The position numbers and the translations under genes are program-made. Below the pieces are notes generated by a model that saw nothing but the letters and a program-made list of their open reading frames with translations, ran no database searches and was not told where the DNA came from. From contig JAJPJC010000131.1 in the NCBI GenBank assembly GCA_021324445.1, forward strand, positions 1 through 59,501: a stretch of 59,501 bases of DNA, in the 5' to 3' direction. Of this stretch, positions 8,063 through 16,595 are shown piece by piece. The stretch is from Isosphaeraceae bacterium (lineage in GTDB: Bacteria; Planctomycetota; Planctomycetia; Isosphaerales; Isosphaeraceae). The stretch's first letter is position 1; each line of letters starts with the position of its first letter.

Positions 8063-10396
8063 TTGTTAAACCTCGCGGATGCGCACCCGCGGCCACGACC
8101 AACTCCGGTGCTGGTCACCGCGTTCCTGGCCCTGGCGACGACCAGCACCAGCTCAGCCCAGGACCGGCCGGTGCCAGCCGTGCGACCGGCCAGCGCCGAT
8201 GACCGCTGCTCGGCGCTGCTCCCGAAGATCGAACCGGCTGGACCGGCCCCGGCAGCCGGCGGCGTCCGCCGTCGCCGGGCGCTGCTGGTCGGCATCACCC
8301 GATACGCGGAGCTGGGCAGCAAGAACGGCATGTGGCCGAGCCTGCGCACCGGCTGCGACGTCCCCTTGATGCGGCGGGCCCTCATGGACCGTTTCGGGTT
8401 CCAGGACGGCGACATCCGGACGCTGACCGAGGGCCAGGCGACCAAGCAGGGGATCGACAGAGCCTTCCGCGAGCACCTGATCGAGGGCGCGGGCCCGGGC
8501 GACGTCGTCGTCTTCTACTTCAGCGGCCATGGCCAGCTCGTGCCCGATGAGGAGGCGTTTGGCGGCCTGCGCGGCTCCCTGGTCACGGCCAACTACACCG
8601 CCGGCACCGGTCCGGCCGGCAGGACGGACAACCTCCGCAGCGACGAGGTCCGTGAGCTCCTGCGCGCGCTGAAGATGCGGATGGCGGGCCCCGACGGCAA
8701 GGTCGTCGGCAACATCACCGTCCTGTTCGACTCCTGCCACTCGGGCAACGGCACCAAGGGCGACCTTCAAGAGAAGGGGCGGCCCTGGGACCCGGCCATC
8801 GACGGCCCGATCCCGCAGCCCCGGACCGGCCTGGGCTCGAAGGGCGAGATCGGAACCAAGGACCCTTTCAGTGACTTCGACCGCGACGCGGTCATCGCCG
8901 AGGGGTACGTTTTCATCTCGGCCTGCCGCAACTACGAGGTCGCCTTCTGTCCCAAGGCGGGGACCGAGGCGAGCATCTTCACCTATCACCTGGCCCAGCA
9001 CCTGGCGCGCGCCACGCCGCAGACCACCTACAGGGACCTGTTCGAGGATCTGAGCGTCGACATCACCGCGGCGCAGGTCCCACAACTCGAGGGGGACACC
9101 ACCAAGCTGCTCCTGGCCGGGGCCGCCGTGGCGGGTGAGCGGTACCTCGTGGTGCAGGCCGTCGACGGCAAGCACGTCACCCTGCCGGTCGGCTTCGTTC
9201 AGGGGGTGGCAGAGGGCTCGCGGTATGCGCTTTATCGGCCCGACACCAGCGTCCGGGACCCTCGGAATAAGCTGGGTGAGGCCCGGGTCGTCGATGTGGC
9301 GACGGCGACCTCCACGGCCCAGCTCGAGGGCCCCGGGGCCGATCAGGTCAAGCCGGAGGAGCTGCGCGAGGCTCGGGCGGTGGAGCTGGAGCGCGGCTTC
9401 GGCGATAACCCGCTCTACGTCGTTTTCGACGGGGTCGCGCGGCCGGAGGCGGAATTGAAACCGTACCGGATGCTGACGACGGTGGACGATCAGGGCCGGC
9501 CGATCACCCGAGATAACTACCATGTGCGGGTCCGGCTTGCGGGGACGCTCGACCCCGTCAGCGGCAAGGAGGTCCTGGTCGACCCGGCCACCGGCAAGGA
9601 CGTCGTGGTGCCCGCCAAGGGGGAGGCCAAGCCGCGCACCGATCTGATCTGGGTGCAAGCGCGCAACGGCGACGTGCTCGACGAGCTCCCAGCCGACGAC
9701 CGGGCCGCCGGGGCGATCGCCGAGGCGCTCTTCGACGAATGGAAAACGCGCTACCTGGCCGAGTACCTGAAGCGGGAGGACGACCCGAACCAGACGATCA
9801 ACGTCAAGCTGGTCGTCGACGCCGTGACGGTCAAGCGCGACAATAACAGAGGTGGTTTCCACGTCACGGGGGTCCGCACGGACATCAACCCTGCCGGGAC
9901 CTTACGACTGCGCGATGGCGATTACATCCAGCTCGCCGTGCAGAATACGTCGCTGGCCAGCGTCCCGGTCTTCGTGACTGTCCTGCGGATCGGTCGCGAT
10001 GGCGTGTTCCCCATCTACCCGATCAAGGGCGCGCCGAACGATAGCCTCGCGGCCAACCGGCTCGAGCCGGCCAAGACCCCCTACCCGCTCCCGTTCCTCG
10101 TCCGCGCGACCAAGCCCTATGGGACGGATCTCTACAAGGTCATCGCCACGAAGGAGCCGGCCGACTTCAGCGGTCTGCTCGCCCGACGTCGCCTGCCCCC
10201 CGGGGTGGGCGACAAAGGAGAGGAAGCGGCGAAGGCCCAAGCGGAGCTCGCAAAGCTCCCTCCGCCGGTTCATTCCCTGGCCAGGCTGCTGCAGGAGGTC
10301 AAGGACGGGCGGAAAGGTGGCGAACCGGTGATCATCGGGACCGAGTGGGCGACCGACGAGAAGTACGTCGAGGTGGTCGCTCCCGGCAAGAACTGA
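8063..10396 (+). CDS. Exported caspase-family protease with DUF4384-like C-terminus
   Basis: A 777-residue protein starting at TTG behind GGAGG. An N-terminal hydrophobic stretch (TPVLVTAFLALATTS) ending near SAQ at residue 33 looks like a signal peptide. The caspase (peptidase C14) fold spans about residues 70-355: RRRALLVGITRY, a histidine in YFSGHG (H156) and a cysteine in LFDSCHSG (C225), giving the His/Cys dyad. About residues 600-700 resemble DUF4384 (RDGDYIQLAVQNTS, VPVFVTVLRIGRDG, YKVIATKEPADFS), a domain often attached to bacterial caspases. The long middle part is unassigned. It heads an island of exported proteases on the plus strand. Target and trigger are unknown. Confidence 0.88.
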   Translation: MLNLADAHPRPRPTPVLVTAFLALATTSTSSAQDRPVPAVRPASADDRCSALLPKIEPAGPAPAAGGVRRRRALLVGITRYAELGSKNGMWPSLRTGCDVPLMRRALMDRFGFQDGDIRTLTEGQATKQGIDRAFREHLIEGAGPGDVVVFYFSGHGQLVPDEEAFGGLRGSLVTANYTAGTGPAGRTDNLRSDEVRELLRALKMRMAGPDGKVVGNITVLFDSCHSGNGTKGDLQEKGRPWDPAIDGPIPQPRTGLGSKGEIGTKDPFSDFDRDAVIAEGYVFISACRNYEVAFCPKAGTEASIFTYHLAQHLARATPQTTYRDLFEDLSVDITAAQVPQLEGDTTKLLLAGAAVAGERYLVVQAVDGKHVTLPVGFVQGVAEGSRYALYRPDTSVRDPRNKLGEARVVDVATATSTAQLEGPGADQVKPEELREARAVELERGFGDNPLYVVFDGVARPEAELKPYRMLTTVDDQGRPITRDNYHVRVRLAGTLDPVSGKEVLVDPATGKDVVVPAKGEAKPRTDLIWVQARNGDVLDELPADDRAAGAIAEALFDEWKTRYLAEYLKREDDPNQTINVKLVVDAVTVKRDNNRGGFHVTGVRTDINPAGTLRLRDGDYIQLAVQNTSLASVPVFVTVLRIGRDGVFPIYPIKGAPNDSLAANRLEPAKTPYPLPFLVRATKPYGTDLYKVIATKEPADFSGLLARRRLPPGVGDKGEEAAKAQAELAKLPPPVHSLARLLQEVKDGRKGGEPVIIGTEWATDEKYVEVVAPGKN

Positions 10397-10532
10397 TGCC
10401 GGACCGAGTACCGGGATGGGGAGCATGGTGTCGCGCGCGGCTCGCCGGCTGTCAAGGTCGGCAGGTCCTCGGTCGCACCCGATCTTTCGACACGCTTGGT
10501 TCGCATTCGCTCAGCTCAAGTCAGGAGGGATG

Positions 10533-11753
10533 ATGTACACCGCCCGACTCGCCGCGTTGGCCGCGATGGCCCTGTTGTCTTCGGTTCTGCTCGCACCGGC
10601 GCGGGGACGGAATCCGGAACCCGCGGGAAAGCCGCTTACGCCCCCGGCCTCGGCCGGCTGGGATTGCCTGCACCGCCGCCTGCCTCGCGAACTGGCGGAG
10701 AAAGCCGCGGCGGCGGCGGTCCGCGAGAACCCGGAGAACGCGATCCACATCCAGAACGGCTCTCCGCGCTCGGCCAAGGGGGACGCACTGGAGCCGATCC
10801 CCTTGGGGGCCGTCGACGAGAAGGGCGTGATCTCGACCGGCCGCAAGTGGCTGCCGGGCCGCACCATCCGCATCAAGTTCCTGGGTGGCGACCCCGTCGT
10901 CCAACGCCGCGTCCAGGCGACCGCCATGGAGTGGACCCACTATGCCAACATCAAATTCCAGTTCGTCGAGCCGGGCGAGCCGGCGGACGTTCGCATCGCG
11001 TTCCAGCCGGGCGGCTCCTATTCGCTGGTGGGCACGGACTGCCTGACGGCGCCCCCGGATCAGCAAACGATGAACTTCGGCTGGTTGACTCCCGGCAGCG
11101 ACGAGCCGATTTACACGTCGGTGGTGCTGCATGAGTTCGGCCATATGCTTGGCCTGATCCACGAACATATGCACCCGAGCGGACAGATCAAGTGGAACTA
11201 TCAGACAGCCTACGCCTATTACCAGCGGACCCAGGGTTGGGACCCGGACATGGTCCAGGCCCAGGTCTTGGACGTCTACTACAACAGCGACGCGGACGCG
11301 ACCAAACTCGTGGATGCGCAGTCGATCATGATGTATCCGATCCCCGAGGGACTGGCCAACATCGTGGTCGGTTGGAACACTCGGCTCTCAGCGACGGACA
11401 AGGAATTCATCGGGCGGCACTACTACCCACCGCCTGGCCTCAAGCCGACGGAGCTGGTCGTCGGCGCCGCGCCGGTCTTCGGGGCCGTGCGCGGTGAACA
11501 GGTGGCGGCCTACCGGTTCCGGGTGCACGAAGGCGGAGATTACTTGGTTCAGATCAGCGGCCTGGCCGTCGCAGTGCGGCTGCTGGCCGCAGGCCCGAGG
11601 AAGATGGCCGAGGGCGAGTCGGTCCAGCCCAAGGGGCGCATGACCGTCGGCGCCAAGCTGGAACCGGGCGAGTATACGCTGCAAGTGCTCCGCAAGGACC
11701 GCGGCGGCCAGGACTCGGGCCAGTTTCGCATCGCCGTCCGGCAGGCCCGCTAG
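10533..11753 (+). CDS. Secreted metzincin-type zinc metalloprotease (astacin-like) with a C-terminal beta-sandwich
   Basis: A 406-residue exported protease. AGGAGG at 10523-10528 favours the second of two adjacent ATGs. The signal peptide is YTARLAALAAMALLSSVLL. The zinc site HEFGHMLGLIHEH supplies H200, E201, H204 and H210 (HExxHxxGxxH), and a Met-turn follows in SIMMYPIP, both hallmarks of metzincins. Residues about 320-405 look like a pre-peptidase C-terminal (PPC-like) beta-sandwich (AYRFRVHEGGDYLVQISG). It lies between two exported caspase genes, 136 bases after the first and on the same strand. Whether it processes the caspases is inference. No pro-domain cysteine switch was recognised. 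Confidence 0.88.
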   Translation: MYTARLAALAAMALLSSVLLAPARGRNPEPAGKPLTPPASAGWDCLHRRLPRELAEKAAAAAVRENPENAIHIQNGSPRSAKGDALEPIPLGAVDEKGVISTGRKWLPGRTIRIKFLGGDPVVQRRVQATAMEWTHYANIKFQFVEPGEPADVRIAFQPGGSYSLVGTDCLTAPPDQQTMNFGWLTPGSDEPIYTSVVLHEFGHMLGLIHEHMHPSGQIKWNYQTAYAYYQRTQGWDPDMVQAQVLDVYYNSDADATKLVDAQSIMMYPIPEGLANIVVGWNTRLSATDKEFIGRHYYPPPGLKPTELVVGAAPVFGAVRGEQVAAYRFRVHEGGDYLVQISGLAVAVRLLAAGPRKMAEGESVQPKGRMTVGAKLEPGEYTLQVLRKDRGGQDSGQFRIAVRQAR

Positions 11754-12064
11754 CACGCCGAGCCCCTGGCCCCAACGGTTCCTCGGGCCGAGCGAAGCCA
11801 AGCAGCCAATCATGCATCCAGTCAAATTAAGGAGTCAGCTTTCGGTCGCCGCACCAGGAGACGGATATTGATCTGAGCCGGCGCTGAGCGACACCGGGGC
11901 TCCAGCAGGTTCGCCGGGACGACGGGATCAGGATCCAGCATCTCGACGCGCGGTTGATCCCGGGCGATTGTGGGCCGCGCCAGGATGGGCCGCGTGCCGG
12001 TGGAGTGCGCTCCGGCGCGGACTCGGGCCATCGGGGCTGGATCAAGATCGCCAAGGAGGCGAGC
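11754..12064. other. intergenic, no gene seen
   Basis: These 311 bases lie between the metalloprotease and the second caspase gene. Short open frames on both strands lack start signals and recognisable sequence. The only clear signal is AAGGAGG at 12053-12059, the ribosome binding site of the next gene. Confidence 0.5.
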
Positions 12065-15000
12065 ATGCCGTGCCATCTTGTCCGACTCGGGTTGGCCTGC
12101 TGCGTCGGTGCGTTGTCGGCCGCTCTGGCCTCGGGGCAGCAGCCTGGGGTGGAAAGCTCGAGGAAAGGCGGGGTCGTCGAGTCCAGCTTGATCCCCGCCG
12201 AGAGCTACCGGAAGAAATGGGCGGTCATCGTCGGGACGAATTACCGCACGACCGAGCGGGAACCGTTAAAGCGCGGCTCGATCGGCGAGCTCAAGCACGC
12301 GGAGAACGACGCCAGGGAGTTTGGCGACGTCCTGCTGAAATACTATGGATATCAGCGAGACGAGGTCATCGCCCTGATCGGCCGCGAGGCCACCTTCGAG
12401 GCCCTCTCCCGGGAGTTGGATAACCGAGGGCGGTTCTTCAACAAGGAGAAGGTCGGCCCGGACGACAGTGTTCTGTTCTACTTCTCGGGCCACGGCTTCC
12501 TCGAGCAGTCCGGGGACGGCCGGGGGAATCAGGCCTACGTGCTGCCGTGGGACGTCTCGATCGACGGCAACGAGCCCAGGACCTCCACGGCGTTCAACGT
12601 GGGCGCACTGGTCCGCGAGTTGATCTACCAGTGCCCCGCCCGGCACAAGTTGCTGATCCTGGACTGCTGCCATTCCGGCTGGGTGTTCCGCATCAACGGG
12701 GCCGAGGGGGGCAAGTTCGAGCACAGGCGGGCCGACTCCAGCCTGTTCCGGTTCCCTGCGATCCAGGCGATGACGGCCAGCCGCGAGAGCCAGGTCGCCT
12801 GGGAGGGCGGCCCCGGCGAGAACCATTCGCCGTTCACCGCCGCGCTGCTGAGGGCGATGAAGTCCATCCCCCGGAAGATCTCGCGGGAGCAATACCGGTA
12901 CACCGCGAACGTCCTCTTCGACACGATGAACTCGTATCTCGACAGCAACCTGCCGCCCGACCAGTCGCCCCAGTGCAAGTGGCTGGATGGGAACCAGCAG
13001 GGGGAGTTCCACTTCTACCCGGATCCGGCGGTCGAGTTCCCCGAGGAGGTCATGCCCGAGGATTGGGCGCGGAAGCTGCTGGTGGCGATGGTCCCGAGCA
13101 CCTTCGGCAACTGGTGGGCGGACGAGATGCCCTGGTTCATGCCGAGCCTGCGGTTCAGCGTCCTGGAGGTCGTTCCCGCCCAGAAGTCAGCGCTGCCGGA
13201 CATCGACAAAGAGCGGCTCCGGCAGGCGGCGCTCCAGACGCTATCGCGGCTGGCCACCGAGAAGAACGACCTGGTCAAGAAGCGGCTGGAGCACCTCCAG
13301 ATGTGGTTCGCCCCGGATTGCGGCCGCGACCGGGAGGACCTGATCCAGAGGCTGGTCAAGAGCCTGCAGGAGGAGCTCATCCCGAAATCGCCCCATCCCG
13401 ACGCAATGGACCTCCACTACCTGGCCGTGCTGAAACAGAAGCTCGGGGAGGCGGGGGCCGAGGCGATCTATCAGGAGGCGATCCGGCGCTATGAGGACCA
13501 GGCGAAGCGCTCGCGGAACTATCGGCCGCTCCTGGCCCTCTGCCGGGCCGACTTCGGCCTCTATCTGCTCAACCAGACGAATCGCTTCCCCGAGGCGGCC
13601 CAGATGATGGCCGCCGCGCGCAAGGAGTTCGGGGCCGAGACGCCCGTCCCCTTCCAGATCTTTACCCTCTGCCGTGAGGCCGACGCCCTGCGCTACGCCA
13701 AGAAATGGCGCTTGTCGGACGAGCGCTTCGCCAGGGCGCTGCGCTTCACGACCGTGCCGCGGGTCGGGCCGGGCGAGTCCCACCCGCTCACGGCGGCGGC
13801 CTGGAAGCATTTCGCCTGGTCGTGCATGGAGGAGTGCCGGATCAAACGGGCCAAGGCGGCCTTCGAGCGGGCGGAGCAGATCCTCTCCCGGGTCGAGAAG
13901 ACGGCGCACGACGAGACGATCATCGACCGGCTCCACATCAAGCATGGGCTGGCGATGGTCGAGCGATTCCAGGGCAGGGGCGCGCAGGCACTGGCGGCTT
14001 ATCGGCGACTGACCCCCGAGATCGTCGCGGAGATCAGCAAGCTGGACGACACCGCTCAGGAGCATGCCAGCTACGCCGAGATCCGCTTCCTGCTCTACGA
14101 CCGCCTGGTCAACAGTCTGGAGCGGCAGGCCGACTGCAGCCTCTTCGGCGACCGGCCCGATTATGAGGAGGCCGCCGACGACTACCGCCGGGCGATCCGC
14201 GAGTGCGCCAACCTGCCCGAGGACTGGCGGGCCTCGACCCAGGTCGACTTGCTCTACCGCCGTTCGATCGCCCTGGCCTTGCCCTCCGAGAGCCAGGACC
14301 TCGAGCTGGTCACCCGGCTCTTCCAGCAAGCCGGGGAGATCAAGTTGTCCACACCCTCCCAGAGCACTCGGATTGTCCGCGCCCTGGCCGCGACCCTGAT
14401 CCGCACCTTCGGAACGGCCAGGAAACTCGACTGCCAGGGCGGCAGCGATTGTATCTTCGCGCTGCTTCAGCAGCTCCAGGGGGTCAACAAATCCCTCGAC
14501 CGTGATGAGCTGGAACGGTTGATGTTCTCCTACAAGGTCTTGCTCGCCGGGAGCGAACGATTCGGGATCGATCGCCTGGGCCGCTTGCGCCTCGCCGACG
14601 ACTTGCTGGCCTTGTGCCAGTCGGTCTGCCAGCTCGCCGCTGGCGACCCGGACCTCCTCCGCTACCTCCGCCCCTACTTCGACGTGGTCTTCCTGGAGAA
14701 GAAGCTCCTGGAGCCGAAGCACTGCAAAGAGCTGATCGAGGTCGCCTGGCTGGCGTCCCGCGGTGTCCCCTACGTCAAGCCGCCCCAGGCGAGGCCCCTG
14801 CTGGTCATGCACGTCGCCGCCGGGAGAGGGTATCTCCTGCTGGATGTCCCCGCCGGCATGAGCCAGTGCTTCCTGGTCGATGAGGAGACCTCCCTGCACG
14901 ACCTCGTCGTGGCGAGCCAGAGTGGGGCGCTGCTCCCCTTGCCGGTGGCCGTGCGGAGGGCCCTGAGCAATGTCGAAGGTCCCCTGGTCGTTCGCTGGCG

Positions 15001-15391
15001 CGACCCGGCCATCTCGGCCGGGACCTGTGGGCGAATGCTGCCCTACATGTTGGGCTTCGAGATGAAGCCAAGGCGGCACTACCCGGAGGCGGTCAAGATC
15101 GCAACGAGACGGGGCTCCGCTCCGTCGCGTCCCGCCCCGGTTCCGGATGAGCCGACCCTGGATTCCTCCGTACCGCAGGTGCCGGAGGCCCCATTGATCG
15201 GGCCCGAGCCGGGCGACCTTCAGCCCAGCTCGAGGTATGTTTTCCCTTTCAATATGACGGCGGCGCTGGCGCGGGGGAGGGTCATGGACGAATCGGACAA
15301 ATATCCAGCGCCAAGCGGGGACGACATCAGGTCCAGGAAGCGAGAGGATGAGCTGACCGCCAACGAAGAAGTCGCGCGACCGAAACGGTGA
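12065..15391 (+). CDS. Exported caspase-family protease with a long helical-repeat C-terminal region
   Basis: A 1108-residue protein. The ATG sits five bases after AAGGAGG, and the leader LACCVGALSAALASGQ is a signal peptide. A longer frame from 11954 lacks these features. The caspase domain covers about residues 45-330: WAVIVGTNY, FYFSGHGF (H143) and LILDCCHSG (C202). Residues about 350-950 are largely helical with TPR-like segments (AEAIYQEAIRRYEDQ, YEEAADDYRRAIREC). A beta-rich C-terminal segment (RPLLVMHVAAGRGYLLLDV) is unassigned, and the last 100 residues are Pro-rich and probably disordered. It is the third gene of the exported protease island. The helical part probably recognises partners or substrates, but this is inference. 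Confidence 0.87.
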   Translation: MPCHLVRLGLACCVGALSAALASGQQPGVESSRKGGVVESSLIPAESYRKKWAVIVGTNYRTTEREPLKRGSIGELKHAENDAREFGDVLLKYYGYQRDEVIALIGREATFEALSRELDNRGRFFNKEKVGPDDSVLFYFSGHGFLEQSGDGRGNQAYVLPWDVSIDGNEPRTSTAFNVGALVRELIYQCPARHKLLILDCCHSGWVFRINGAEGGKFEHRRADSSLFRFPAIQAMTASRESQVAWEGGPGENHSPFTAALLRAMKSIPRKISREQYRYTANVLFDTMNSYLDSNLPPDQSPQCKWLDGNQQGEFHFYPDPAVEFPEEVMPEDWARKLLVAMVPSTFGNWWADEMPWFMPSLRFSVLEVVPAQKSALPDIDKERLRQAALQTLSRLATEKNDLVKKRLEHLQMWFAPDCGRDREDLIQRLVKSLQEELIPKSPHPDAMDLHYLAVLKQKLGEAGAEAIYQEAIRRYEDQAKRSRNYRPLLALCRADFGLYLLNQTNRFPEAAQMMAAARKEFGAETPVPFQIFTLCREADALRYAKKWRLSDERFARALRFTTVPRVGPGESHPLTAAAWKHFAWSCMEECRIKRAKAAFERAEQILSRVEKTAHDETIIDRLHIKHGLAMVERFQGRGAQALAAYRRLTPEIVAEISKLDDTAQEHASYAEIRFLLYDRLVNSLERQADCSLFGDRPDYEEAADDYRRAIRECANLPEDWRASTQVDLLYRRSIALALPSESQDLELVTRLFQQAGEIKLSTPSQSTRIVRALAATLIRTFGTARKLDCQGGSDCIFALLQQLQGVNKSLDRDELERLMFSYKVLLAGSERFGIDRLGRLRLADDLLALCQSVCQLAAGDPDLLRYLRPYFDVVFLEKKLLEPKHCKELIEVAWLASRGVPYVKPPQARPLLVMHVAAGRGYLLLDVPAGMSQCFLVDEETSLHDLVVASQSGALLPLPVAVRRALSNVEGPLVVRWRDPAISAGTCGRMLPYMLGFEMKPRRHYPEAVKIATRRGSAPSRPAPVPDEPTLDSSVPQVPEAPLIGPEPGDLQPSSRYVFPFNMTAALARGRVMDESDKYPAPSGDDIRSRKREDELTANEEVARPKR

Positions 15392-15491
15392 AGCGGGAAA
15401 TCTCGCTGGGAAGATCGACCTGCGCAATCCGGCTGCCGCGAGTCGAGGAAGGGCGATGCTGGTCGTGGGCTGGCTGGCCCGGGCGTGAGAT

Positions 15492-16470
15492 GTGACGGGT
15501 TTGCCGGCCGCGGTCGATGAGCCGAGCAATCCGACCCGCTCACCCGGTCTGGTCGCCCAGTTCACCTCTCTGGGGTGTGAGTGCATTGCCATCCGCCCCG
15601 ACCGCCGCCGGGCCTTGACGGGGTCGTCGGGCCAACCGAGCTGGCTCGCGGACCTGGACCTGGAGACCGGGGAGCTGATCCGCTCGCTCGAGGCGCACAA
15701 CAGTCCCGTCCTGGCCGTGGCGACCACACCAGACGGCCGCCACGCGATCACGAGCACAGTCGAGCCACTCATGATCTTGGACGAACGGGGCACCTACGAC
15801 CTGTTCGCCGACCTCGGCCCACCCCGGGGGCTGGGCCGCGTCGTCACCCCCGAGCGGCGCGAGCGCTGCATCTCCTCGGGCGAGCTCTCGTCGTGGCTCC
15901 GCCCGGTGGACGCCGGGCAACTGGCGCGGATCGTCGATTGCTGCCACGCCGCGGCCACGGTCGAGCAGCCCGGATTCAAGCCCGGGCCGATGGGCAGCCG
16001 CGGCCGGGGCCAACTGGCCTACGACAAGGGGATGTGGGTGCTGGCGGCCAGCGCCGCCGCCGACGTGGCACTGGAGGCCCTGGTTGGCGGCGAAGGCCAC
16101 GGGTTGCTGACCCATGCCCTGATCCGCGAGGGGCGGGTCGGCCAGCGAGCGGCCGGGGCCGGCGGCGCCCTGACCCTGGGCGGGCTGCTCAAGTACGCCG
16201 AGGTAAGGAGGCCGGCCCTGTATTTCGAGATCCGGAAGGCGGCCGAGGGAGGCAAGGGGGCCCGGGCGGGCGAGGCGCGGGTGCTGGTGGCGCGGCGCCG
16301 CAGTCGAGCCCCTGGGTGCCGGGGACGTGCCGCCGGAGAGCTCGCTGCACAAGAAGCACAGCTTCCAGCACCCGTCGCTCTTCGACTCGGTCCGCGGGCG
16401 GGAGGTCACGCTGGTCGGGAAGCAAGGAGGGAGAACCGGCCCAGACGTGCCTCGTCAGGGATTACAATAG
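15492..16470 (+). pseudogene. Degraded WD40-caspase gene (internal deletion and frameshift)
   Basis: An open frame from GTG 15492 begins with one and a half WD40 repeats (LETGELIRSLEAHNSPVLAVATTPDGRHAITS). It then jumps directly into the middle of a caspase domain: YDLFADLGPPRGLGR, LARIVDCCHAAATVEQ (the catalytic-cysteine region), QLAYDKGMWVLAAS and GHGLLTHALIREG. The upstream half of the caspase fold, including the SGHG histidine, is missing. The natural C-terminus (SFQHPSLFDSVRGREVTLV) continues in another frame from about 16290 to a stop at 16470, so a frameshift lies at about 16270-16300. The WD repeats resemble those of the intact gene 126 bases downstream. I read it as a dead paralog of that architecture. 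Confidence 0.75.
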
Positions 16471-16595
16471 GCAGTGATTCCGTCCCATGAGGTGAATCCG
16501 GTTACCAAGCCTCCCATCGCTCGCAGCGCCGGCGTGGTCGGCCTCGACGAGGACTTCGGTTGCAACCCCTGGCGAACCGTCACGAGAGCATCACC

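Noticed and set aside
8153..9862. 569-residue open frame on the minus strand opposite the first caspase gene
   Set aside because: Shadow of a gene with clear caspase and DUF4384-like motifs; no start signal or domain on the minus strand.
11822..12076. 84-residue minus-strand frame before the second caspase gene
   Set aside because: It overlaps the next gene's ribosome binding site and start, and has no start signal or domain.
13241..15793. 850-residue open frame on the minus strand opposite the second caspase gene
   Set aside because: The plus-strand frame has a signal peptide, a ribosome binding site and the caspase dyad. The antisense text shows no domain.
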